The notes beneath the pieces are model-generated. The model made no database searches and had not been told where the DNA came from. It saw nothing but the letters and a program-made list of their open reading frames with translations. DNA of 64,000 nucleotides from Polaromonas eurypsychrophila (lineage in GTDB: Bacteria > Pseudomonadota > Gammaproteobacteria > Burkholderiales > Burkholderiaceae_C), in NCBI RefSeq assembly GCF_014641715.1, contig NZ_BMIG01000002.1:1-64000 (forward strand), given 5' to 3'. The position numbers and the translations under genes were made by a program. Position 1 is the stretch's first letter. Each line of letters begins with the position of its first letter. This document shows, one piece after another, positions 45,851 to 53,506 of this stretch.

Positions 45851-46768
45851 TCAACCGGCAAAGAAGCTGACTGGCAGGCCGGGCACATCGACGCGCAGGG
45901 ACAACACGGCACCCGACAAGGGCATGGCCTGCAGTTCTGCGGCCGGCCGACCGTGGCGCGCGCTGGTCAGGTACAGGGTCTGCAGGTCGTCGCCACCGAA
46001 ACACACCATGGTCGGGCACATCATCGGGGTCGCGATGTCATCCAGCAGTTCCCCTGCGGGAGACAATTTGAGCACGCGCGCGCCTTCAAACATCGCCACC
46101 CAGTAGTTGCCCTGGCTGTCCACAGCCGCGCCGTCGGGCCGGCCGCCATAACCGGGCTGACCAGTCTGCCAGCCCGCCGGTTTGAAGGGGAACTGCATGA
46201 ACACGCGCGGGCTGGACAGCACATTGCCGGCCGCGTCCCAGTCCCAGGCGCGGATCACATGGGCGGTGGTGTCGGACCAGTACAGCGTGCGGCTATCCAG
46301 CGACCAGGCCAGGCCGTTGCCGACGGTTGCGTCGCCCGCCATACGCTCCAGCGCGCCACCTTGCAGGCAAAACAACGCCGCTTGGCGCGCATCGCGTGGC
46401 TCGTAGATGGTGCTGGCCCAAAAGCGGCCCAATGGGTCGCACTTGCCGTCGTTGAAACGGGTGGTCGCGCTGTCATGGCCTGCCGCCGCGAGTGCTTCCA
46501 ACGCCCCGCCCCAGCTTTGTGCGCGGTAGATGCCGTCGCGCAGCGCGATCACCAGCCCGCCGCCGGCCGCCGGTGCGATGCAGCCGGGCTCCAGATCATG
46601 CGGCGCCGTCATGGACCAGTTTTCCACCGTGCCCATGAACACATTGCTGCGGTGAATGGTTTTTCCGGGAATGTCGACCCAGTACAGCAGTTGTTCCTGT
46701 GGGTGCCAGAACGGCGACTCACCGACCTCGCAAGGCGCCTTTGAAACCACCTGCCAGGCCGCACTCAC
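45851..46768 (-). CDS. SMP-30/gluconolactonase-family lactonase
   Basis: A 305-residue six-bladed beta-propeller. Metal-binding regions are recognisable as GESPFWHPQEQLLYWVDI, TRFNDGKCDPLGRFWAST (Asn/Asp ligands) and WSLDSRTLYWSDT. These enzymes open sugar lactones. The start is GTG at 46768, overlapping the epimerase stop as GTGA, so the two are co-translated. Sugar identity cannot be deduced. Confidence 0.88.
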   Translation of the reverse strand: MSAAWQVVSKAPCEVGESPFWHPQEQLLYWVDIPGKTIHRSNVFMGTVENWSMTAPHDLEPGCIAPAAGGGLVIALRDGIYRAQSWGGALEALAAAGHDSATTRFNDGKCDPLGRFWASTIYEPRDARQAALFCLQGGALERMAGDATVGNGLAWSLDSRTLYWSDTTAHVIRAWDWDAAGNVLSSPRVFMQFPFKPAGWQTGQPGYGGRPDGAAVDSQGNYWVAMFEGARVLKLSPAGELLDDIATPMMCPTMVCFGGDDLQTLYLTSARHGRPAAELQAMPLSGAVLSLRVDVPGLPVSFFAG

Positions 46769-47631
46769 CGCGCGTGCTCCACCTGGATGCTCATTTGCGC
46801 GCTCATTGATTCACCCGGCGCCAGCACTTCCAGCCCCAGGTCCTCGGCGCGTGCGGTACCGGCCTGCAACAGGTTGACAGCATTGTTGACATGGCTGACC
46901 GGCTCGATCGCCACAAAGTCGCGCGTCGCGTTGGTGAAGACCACCAGCCGGCTCAGGCTGGAGTGGATACGTGTGTGCAGCAACTCGTCGCGCAGGCTGA
47001 CGCTGCCGGTCCAGCCGTCAAAACAATGGTCTACATCAAGGCCGCTGCAGTCGGTGTCCAGCCCGGCCGAAGGCTGACGATAGGTCGGCAATTTTTCGCC
47101 GCTCATTTCCCAGCGCCCGCTGGCCTCAAACGTGACATGGCTGGCCGCGCGCTTGACGAAGTAAGGGTGCCAGCCAAGCCCGGCCGGTGCGGGCACGGCC
47201 GACTGGTTGGTCATGCTGAGCGTCAGCTCCAGCACATCGCCGCGGATGCGAAAAGTCTGCGAGGCGTCAAAGGCGAACGGCCAGGCTGCGTCGGCGCGGT
47301 GTTCGCAAGCCAGCATCAGCAGATCATCGCCCTGATCAAGCACTTGCCAGGGCCGTTGCCAGCCCACCCCGTGGATGGCATGTGGCTCGGGTCCGTTGTT
47401 CTGCACCAGAGGGTGGCTGGTGCCCTGCCACTTGAGCGTGGCATGCCCGATCCGATTTGAAAAGGGTACCAGCGGGTAGCTGCCCGAAAGGCGGACGGTG
47501 GCCAGTTCGGCCGCCGGCGTTGAGCGCAACACGGGTACATCGTCCAGCCACAGGCCGGCAATACAGCCGCCCAGCTCGGGCTTGATCTCGCAACGCAGTC
47601 GGGCGCCGGACAGGGTGATGGCAGGGCTCAT
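46765..47631 (-). CDS. Aldose 1-epimerase family protein
   Basis: A 288-residue galactose-mutarotase-fold protein. Catalytic residues appear in GPEPHAIHGVGWQRPW (His) and AGLGWHPYF, with a C-terminal Glu in FVAIEPVSHVNNA. It interconverts sugar anomers, which would supply the following lactonase pathway. I chose the ATG at 47631 (MSPAITLSGARL); the frame extends to 47961 but its extra part is antisense of the terminator and repeat region. Confidence 0.87.
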   Translation of the reverse strand: MSPAITLSGARLRCEIKPELGGCIAGLWLDDVPVLRSTPAAELATVRLSGSYPLVPFSNRIGHATLKWQGTSHPLVQNNGPEPHAIHGVGWQRPWQVLDQGDDLLMLACEHRADAAWPFAFDASQTFRIRGDVLELTLSMTNQSAVPAPAGLGWHPYFVKRAASHVTFEASGRWEMSGEKLPTYRQPSAGLDTDCSGLDVDHCFDGWTGSVSLRDELLHTRIHSSLSRLVVFTNATRDFVAIEPVSHVNNAVNLLQAGTARAEDLGLEVLAPGESMSAQMSIQVEHAR

Positions 47632-47684
47632 GGCGCCATTGTGCATCGCAAACTGGGCCCCCATGTTCGTTCGCTTCGCGTAAT

Positions 47685-47745
47685 TCCCTGCCCCCCGAGA
47701 GGGCGCTGCGCCTGCGGGCCGGCGAAGCCGTACCCGCGGCCCCTG
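47685..47745. repeat. Dispersed GC-rich repeat, copy 2
   Basis: This is the reverse complement of the element at 18014-18074. The minus strand reads CAGGGGCCGCGGGTACGGCT and onward to CTCGGGGGGCAGGGA, differing at only a few positions. It occupies the gap between the aldose epimerase and the amtB terminator. Confidence 0.75.
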
Positions 47746-47783
47746 CTTGCAAAGAGCTGCCTTCGCGGTTGCCTCTTCAGGGG

Positions 47784-47820
47784 AAAAAATGGCCCGCAGG
47801 AACCGAAGTTCTTGCGGGCC
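47784..47820 (-). terminator. Intrinsic terminator of amtB
   Basis: On the minus strand GGCCCGCAAGAAC (47820-47808) pairs with GTTCCTGCGGGCC (47803-47791) around a TTCG tetraloop, with one G-U pair, followed by ATTTTTTCC. It lies 70 bp beyond the amtB stop. Confidence 0.9.
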
Positions 47821-47890
47821 AAACATCCAAAGGAGACTCTCGTTATTCAGAATCCTGCCGCAGCTGCCGCAGCTGCGGCGTGTACCGGTG

Positions 47891-49399
47891 TTAGCGGCTG
47901 TAGGCGGTTTCGCCGTGGGAGGTGATGTCGAGGCCTTCGCGCTCGTCTTCCTCGCTGACACGCAGGCCGATGGTCAGGTCCACCACCTTGTAGGCGATGA
48001 AGGACACGACACCGGACCATACCAGGGTGATCAGGACCGCCTTGAGCTGAATCCAGACCTGGCCGACGATGGAGTAATCCGCTGCCGTGATCATGGTAGC
48101 CGTGACCCAGTCGGCCACGTAGCCAGGGCCGCCCAAGCTTGGCGAGTTGAACACGCCGGTCAGCAGCGCACCCACGATACCGCCAATGCCGTGTACGCCG
48201 AACACGTCCAGCGAGTCGTCTGCGCCCAACAATTTCTTCAGGCCGTTGACACCCCAGAGACAGGCGAAACCAGCGATCAGACCGATGACCAGGCCGCCGC
48301 CGATACCAACGTTACCGGCTGCCGGCGTAATGGCCACCAGGCCAGCAACAGCACCGGAGGCTGCACCCAGCATCGAGGCCTTGCCGCGCATCAGCGCTTC
48401 ACCGACACACCAGGCCAGCACCGCGGCTGCCGTGGCACCCAGGGTGTTGATGAAGGCCAGGGCGGCGAAGCCGTTGGCTTCCAGGGCAGAGCCGGCGTTG
48501 AAACCGAACCAGCCCACCCACAGCAGGGCCGAACCGACCATGGTCAGTGTCAGGCTGTGAGGTGCCATGGCTTCCTTGCCGTAACCAATACGCTTGCCCA
48601 CCATGTAGGCGCCCATCAGACCGGCGACTGCGGCGTTGATGTGCACGACAGTACCGCCGGCAAAATCAAGCGCACCCGACTGCCAGATGTAACCGGCCTT
48701 GGAAGTCATTTCGTCGACCACGCCAGCGGCGGTGTAGGCGTCAGGGCCCATCCAGAACCAGACCATATGGGCCATCGGGGCATAGCTGAAGGTGAACCAG
48801 ATGACCATGAACATCAGCACAGCGGAGAACTTCATGCGTTCGGCGAAGGCGCCGACGATCAGTGCGCAGGTGATGCCGGCAAAGGTGGCCTGGAACGCTG
48901 CGAAGATGATCTCGGGAATCACAACGCCCTTGCTGAAGGTAGCGGCGTTGGCGAAGGTGCCGGCAGTGTTGTCCCAGACACCTTTCATGAACAGCCGGTC
49001 AAAGCCGCCAAAGAAGGCATTGCCCTCGGTGAACGCCAGGCTGTAACCGTAGATGAACCACAGCACCACGATCATCGAGAAGGTCACCATGACCTGCATC
49101 AGCACCGACAGCATGTTTTTGCTGCGCACCAGGCCGCCGTAGAAAAGCGCCAGGCCAGGGATGGTCATCAGGATGACCAGCATGGTCGAAACCATCATCC
49201 AGGCGGTGTCGCCCTTGTTAGGGACGGCAACGGGCGCAGCAGGTGCTGCGGCAGCGGCCGGTGCGGCCACAGCGGGGGTGGCTGCTGCAGCAGCAGGTGC
49301 TGCAGCTTCGGGCGCAGCAACAGGGGCCTGGGCCAGCACAGCGGCAGCGCCGCTGAACAGGCTTAAACCCAAAGCCAGGGAGGCAAGTAGTTTTTTCAT
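47891..49399 (-). CDS. amtB: Ammonium transporter AmtB
   Basis: A 502-residue ammonium channel. An N-terminal signal peptide (ASLALGLSLFSGAAAVLA) is followed by an Ala/Pro-rich linker and eleven transmembrane helices. The pore His residues lie in GTVVHINAAVAGL and FGVHGIGGIVGALLTG. It conducts NH3/NH4+ and is gated by the GlnK protein encoded immediately upstream. The order is porin-glnK-amtB, all under the sigma-54-like promoter at 50624. Confidence 0.95.
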   Translation of the reverse strand: MKKLLASLALGLSLFSGAAAVLAQAPVAAPEAAAPAAAAATPAVAAPAAAAAPAAPVAVPNKGDTAWMMVSTMLVILMTIPGLALFYGGLVRSKNMLSVLMQVMVTFSMIVVLWFIYGYSLAFTEGNAFFGGFDRLFMKGVWDNTAGTFANAATFSKGVVIPEIIFAAFQATFAGITCALIVGAFAERMKFSAVLMFMVIWFTFSYAPMAHMVWFWMGPDAYTAAGVVDEMTSKAGYIWQSGALDFAGGTVVHINAAVAGLMGAYMVGKRIGYGKEAMAPHSLTLTMVGSALLWVGWFGFNAGSALEANGFAALAFINTLGATAAAVLAWCVGEALMRGKASMLGAASGAVAGLVAITPAAGNVGIGGGLVIGLIAGFACLWGVNGLKKLLGADDSLDVFGVHGIGGIVGALLTGVFNSPSLGGPGYVADWVTATMITAADYSIVGQVWIQLKAVLITLVWSGVVSFIAYKVVDLTIGLRVSEEDEREGLDITSHGETAYSR

Positions 49400-49426
49400 A
49401 TTGATGTCCTCTTGATGGGTAGAGCC

Positions 49427-49780
<354 letters not shown>

Positions 49781-49800
49781 TCAGCGGATGCTGTGTTATT

Positions 49801-50568
49801 TCAGAAATTTTTCTTGATCGAGAACACCAGGCCGTCTTTGGCAAGGTCGCGGGTGCCGGAGCCTGGCAGCGTGTAAGGAGCGCCAAGGCCGTCGGTGCCA
49901 ACGACGGCGAGACTGAAGATCAGGCCATCGATGTCCTTGTTGACTGCGACCGAGTAGTCGGTATAGGAGTTGCCGTTCTTGATCTTCTGCGCACCGATGT
50001 GCGGAACAATCGACCAGCCCGAGCCGAGGTCAAAGTTGGCACTCAGATCGAGGTAGCCGCTGTTCTTGCTGTTGGCCGTACCGAACAGGTTGGTGGTCGA
50101 GTGCGAATACTTGGCGGTGACGATGCCCAAGGTCAGGGCGCCGTACAGCTCGAAGGTGTTCGGGCTGACGAAACCGGGGGTCTTCTTCATGTTGTTGCCG
50201 GCGTACAGGTAGTACAGGCCACCGACGTCGTAACCCACGCCTTCGGCAAGGGAGCCTTTGTAGCCGCCGTAGAAATCGATTTCAACCGGGCCCTTGGTGG
50301 TGTTGGGGTTGGCGGTGGAATCCTTGATCCAGGTGATGCTCGAAGCCCAGGTGCCCAGGTAAAAGCCGCTGCTGTGCGCATAGTCAATGCCACCATTGAT
50401 CGCAGGCTTTTTGCCCGATTGCGAAATTCCGCGATAGCGGTAGTCGGTGGTGGCACCGATGTTGTAAGACACTGTGGATTCCGGCGCGGGGGCTGCGGCT
50501 TGGGCAAAAGCACTGCCTGCTGCGAGGAAAGCTGCTGCGACGGCGATGTGGGTGGCTTTAAATTTCAT
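49801..50568 (-). CDS. TorF-family putative outer membrane porin
   Basis: A 255-residue protein with a signal peptide (AVAAAFLAAGSAFAQA, cut near residue 23) and a beta-rich barrel containing TTDYRYRGISQSGKKPAINGG near the N-terminus (seen as DYRYRGISQSGKKPA). It ends in Phe, as outer membrane barrels do. It belongs to the TorF/Gcw_chp family and is first in the ammonium-uptake operon, so it probably admits nitrogen compounds. The ATG at 50568 has GGAG upstream; the longer frame to 50640 covers the promoter. Confidence 0.85.
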   Translation of the reverse strand: MKFKATHIAVAAAFLAAGSAFAQAAAPAPESTVSYNIGATTDYRYRGISQSGKKPAINGGIDYAHSSGFYLGTWASSITWIKDSTANPNTTKGPVEIDFYGGYKGSLAEGVGYDVGGLYYLYAGNNMKKTPGFVSPNTFELYGALTLGIVTAKYSHSTTNLFGTANSKNSGYLDLSANFDLGSGWSIVPHIGAQKIKNGNSYTDYSVAVNKDIDGLIFSLAVVGTDGLGAPYTLPGSGTRDLAKDGLVFSIKKNF

Positions 50569-50623
50569 CGATGGCTCCAAAGGTAAGTTGAAAGGACATG
50601 TTTCTTGATTACTGGTTTCCTTT

Positions 50624-50640
50624 AGCACGGAGCGTGCCAA
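50624..50640 (-). promoter_or_regulatory. Sigma-54 promoter of the porin-glnK-amtB operon
   Basis: On the minus strand TTGGCACGCTCCGTGCT has GG at 50638-50637 and GC at 50626-50625, exactly 10 nt apart as required for the -24/-12 elements of RpoN promoters. Transcription would start near 50613, giving a leader of about 45 nt. The only deviation is G for T two bases before the -12 GC. Confidence 0.75.
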
Positions 50641-50719
50641 AGTTTGTAGGCCTTGCGCTTGTTCGTCGTCGTATAACGGGGGTCCCGCGTTACAGTGAAC
50701 TGGAATAGATACAAGATTG

Positions 50720-50760
50720 GCACCGATTTAGTGCGTCACTGAATGCGCATTTGTGGTGCA
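50720..50760 (-). promoter_or_regulatory. Two NtrC-like enhancer sites
   Basis: GCACCGATTTAGTGC (50720-50734) and TGCGCATTTGTGGTGCA (50744-50760) both resemble the NtrC dyad TGCACCA-N3-TGGTGCA. They lie about 105-145 bp upstream of the predicted sigma-54 start, a normal enhancer distance. The second ends 20 bp before the divergent comM start codon. Confidence 0.6.
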
Positions 50761-50779
50761 TAAGGGAGAGAACCTAGCA

Positions 50780-52315
50780 ATGAGCCTATCCTTAGTGCAA
50801 AGTCGTGCCCTGCTGGGCATGCAAGCGCATCCTGTGTGCGTCGAGGTGCACCTCGCCAACGGTCTGCCAAGCTTCACGCTGGTAGGCCTGGCCGAGACGG
50901 AAGTCAAGGAAGCACGTGAGCGCGTGCGCTCTGCCATCCAGAACACCGGGCTGGAGTTTCCCGGGAACAAACGCATCACGGTGAATCTGGCACCGGCTGA
51001 TCTGCCCAAGGATTCTGGCCGCTTCGACCTGCCGATTGCGCTGGGCATCCTGGCGGCCAGTGGCCAGCTCGACACCCGCAAACTCAATGGTTACGAGTTC
51101 GCCGGCGAGCTGTCGCTGGGCGGCGAGTTACGCCCCATCCGCGGCGCGCTGGCCATGAGTCTGGCGCTGCCGGGACCGGATGCCGGCGCTGCCAAACCCA
51201 GACTTGTGCTGCCCGAAGGCAGCGCCGAAGAAGCCGCGCTGGTTCCGGGCACGGAGGTGTATCGCGCCACTCACCTGCTCGACGTGGTGCGCCAGTTTCT
51301 GCCGGGCGACACGCTGCCCGAAACCGTGGCAGGCTGGGAACGCTTGCAGCCCAGCGCAGCGCACAAAGAAGCGGCCTATCCTGACCTGTCGGATGTGAAG
51401 GGCCAGGCGGCGGCCAAACGAGCACTCGAAATTGCCGCAGCCGGCGGCCACAGCGTGCTCATGGTGGGCGCACCGGGTTCGGGCAAGTCCATGCTGGCGC
51501 AGCGCTTTGCGGGCCTGCTGCCGGCCATGAGCACCGAAGAAGCGCTGCAAAGCGCGGCGATAGCCTCGCTGGGCGGCCGCTTTTCGCTGGACCGCTGGGC
51601 CCAGCGCCCGACATGCTCGCCGCACCACACCGCCAGCGCCGTCGCGCTGGTCGGTGGCGGTTCACCGCCCAAGCCGGGTGAAATTTCGCTGGCCCATCAC
51701 GGCGTTTTGTTTCTTGACGAGCTGCCGGAGTTTCCGCGTGCCGCGCTGGAGGCCCTGCGCGAACCACTGGAGTCGGGGACCATCACGATCTCTCGCGCGG
51801 CCCAGCGCGCCGAATTTCCAGCGCGTTTTCAGCTGATTGCCGCCATGAACCCCTGCCCCTGCGGGTATCTGGGCTCCTCGCTGCGCGCCTGCCGTTGCTC
51901 GCCCGACCAGGTCTCGCGATATCAGGGCAAGCTCAGCGGTCCATTGTTGGACCGCATCGACATACACGTGGAAGTGGGCGCGTTGGCGGCCGACGAGTTG
52001 ATCAACACCCCGCCCGGCGAAAGCACCGCTGCGATCCGGCAACGCGTGGTCGCCGCGCGCGAACGGGCCATGACCCGCCAGGGCAGCAGCAATCACGCGC
52101 TGCAGGGCAAGGCCATCGACACCCAGTGTCAGCTTGATGAAGCCGCCGCGAAATTCCTGAACACGGCGGCGGCGCGACTGGGCTGGTCGGGCCGCAGCAT
52201 TCACCGCTGTCTTAAAGTGGCGCGCACGGTAGCCGACCTGGCCGGCGCGCAGTCGGTCCAGCTCACGCATGTGGCTGAGGCGGTGCAGTACCGGCGGGCG
52301 CTCAAGGCACACTGA
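50780..52315 (+). CDS. comM: ComM/YifB-family Mg-chelatase-like AAA ATPase
   Basis: A 511-residue protein with an N-terminal Lon-like domain (about 1-165, NGLPSFTLVGLAETEVKEAR) and a Mg-chelatase-type AAA domain. Walker A is GAPGSGKS and Walker B lies in HGVLFLDELPEF. The zinc-like MNPCPCGYLG and RIDIHVEV segments follow. ComM is a helicase that promotes branch migration during natural transformation. The ATG at 50780 follows GGGAGAG; it is divergent from the nitrogen operon. Confidence 0.92.
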   Translation: MSLSLVQSRALLGMQAHPVCVEVHLANGLPSFTLVGLAETEVKEARERVRSAIQNTGLEFPGNKRITVNLAPADLPKDSGRFDLPIALGILAASGQLDTRKLNGYEFAGELSLGGELRPIRGALAMSLALPGPDAGAAKPRLVLPEGSAEEAALVPGTEVYRATHLLDVVRQFLPGDTLPETVAGWERLQPSAAHKEAAYPDLSDVKGQAAAKRALEIAAAGGHSVLMVGAPGSGKSMLAQRFAGLLPAMSTEEALQSAAIASLGGRFSLDRWAQRPTCSPHHTASAVALVGGGSPPKPGEISLAHHGVLFLDELPEFPRAALEALREPLESGTITISRAAQRAEFPARFQLIAAMNPCPCGYLGSSLRACRCSPDQVSRYQGKLSGPLLDRIDIHVEVGALAADELINTPPGESTAAIRQRVVAARERAMTRQGSSNHALQGKAIDTQCQLDEAAAKFLNTAAARLGWSGRSIHRCLKVARTVADLAGAQSVQLTHVAEAVQYRRALKAH

Positions 52316-52338
52316 TGCCCCGGAAAATATGGCGCCTC

Positions 52339-52842
52339 TCAGCTGGAACGTGCAGGGGTCCCATGCCCCCTCAGTGCCAATGCAAGCACTGACAGCACAA
52401 AGGCGGTCGCGCTTGCAGCGCTTCGCCACATGTTGGCCTGGCTCCATGCGCGTCGTGTGGGCTCCCAGTCGGAAGGCAAGGCGTCCGGGTTCCAGGACTC
52501 GGTGTAGGCGTTCAAAGGCAGGTTGACCTCACGGGTCAAAAAAATGATCCCTCCGACGTAAAGCAAAGCGGCTACAGCCAAACAGAGGTGCCAGCCACGG
52601 CGCTGCCAGTCCAGGGCGATCGCCAGAACACACCACAAGGGCGCCAAAAAGAAGAACACAAAAAAAAGGCTGTGCCGGACGTTCCGATTGAGCGAGGACT
52701 GCACGACCGCATAGGTCGCACCGTCCATTTGCTGGGTCGCAAAGTTGACGTTGAAACTGTAGGTACAGAAGAAGCCCGCCATGATGCCGAACCAGACAAC
52801 GGCCAGGACATGAAAAGAGATGGAGGTGGGGGTATGTCTCAT
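52339..52842 (-). CDS. DUF1772-like (anthrone-oxygenase-type) membrane protein
   Basis: A 167-residue protein with four predicted helices. The N-terminal helix reads FHVLAVVWFGIMAGFFCTYS, and a central PLWCVLAIALDWQRRGW precedes the third. The conserved late motif WEPTRRAWSQANMWRSAAS fits DUF1772 proteins, whose fungal relatives are anthrone oxygenases. Function in bacteria is unknown. I chose the ATG at 52842 (MRHTPTS). It lies downstream of a Crp/Fnr-type regulator on the same strand, with 34 bp between. Confidence 0.75.
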   Translation of the reverse strand: MRHTPTSISFHVLAVVWFGIMAGFFCTYSFNVNFATQQMDGATYAVVQSSLNRNVRHSLFFVFFFLAPLWCVLAIALDWQRRGWHLCLAVAALLYVGGIIFLTREVNLPLNAYTESWNPDALPSDWEPTRRAWSQANMWRSAASATAFVLSVLALALRGHGTPARSS

Positions 52843-52876
52843 CGGTGCAGTATGAGACAGCTGCGGCCCGGCTCTC

Positions 52877-53467
52877 TTAACGCCGGATAAGCCCCAGGCT
52901 GGCGCGCACACGGGAAAGGGACACATCTGTCATGCCCAGCCAGGAGGCGAGGTGTTTCAAGGGGATTCGCTCACACCACATCGGCCGATTGACAAGCACC
53001 TGTTGATAACGCTGGCTCGCGTCAGACTGCAGGAATATGCGCTCGCGCCACATCTTTTCATCCAGCAGCCCCTGAAGAGCGCGCATTCGGAGTTCGGTCC
53101 AGGCCGCCTCACCCGCCATCTCCTTGTCGATCGTTGCATAAGGGATGGCGTGCACCCGCGTTGGCTCCAGTGCAGCCACAAAAAAAGAACTGTCCGTTTC
53201 ACGCAGAGCAGAGGTGATGGGCCACAGCGGCTGCCCATCAGAGAAGAAGTTCTTGTTGGCTTCCACACCGTTCTGATCCAGGTAGTACAGCCTCAGCAGG
53301 CCGCTTTCTACCCACCAGAACTCGCTCCACCGCTCACCCGCCCGCAGCAGGATGTCTCCTTTTTCGAGACAACGCAGCCGTGCGCCCGTTGCCGCCCGCC
53401 GGAGGGCGGGATGCGGCGCATCAGGCATCAATGCCATCAGCCCTTCCAGCAGCAGGTGGTCACTCAT
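52877..53467 (-). CDS. Crp/Fnr-family cyclic-nucleotide-binding regulator
   Basis: A 196-residue protein with an N-terminal cyclic-nucleotide-binding fold (about 15-130, ILLRAGERWSEFWWVESGLLRLYYLD). A short C-terminal helix-turn-helix follows, ending ASWLGMTDVSLSRVRASLGLI, where the recognition helix reads LGMTDVSLSRV. No Fnr-type cysteine cluster is visible. It probably controls the small membrane gene just downstream. Confidence 0.8.
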   Translation of the reverse strand: MSDHLLLEGLMALMPDAPHPALRRAATGARLRCLEKGDILLRAGERWSEFWWVESGLLRLYYLDQNGVEANKNFFSDGQPLWPITSALRETDSSFFVAALEPTRVHAIPYATIDKEMAGEAAWTELRMRALQGLLDEKMWRERIFLQSDASQRYQQVLVNRPMWCERIPLKHLASWLGMTDVSLSRVRASLGLIRR

Positions 53468-53506
53468 GACGCCTTGGAATCAATACTCAAGCGTAGGCGG
53501 CAAAAC

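Noticed and set aside
47747..49366. A 539-codon open frame on the plus strand opposite amtB
   Set aside because: It is an antisense shadow of the strongly supported amtB gene, caused by high GC codon bias, and shows no domain pattern.
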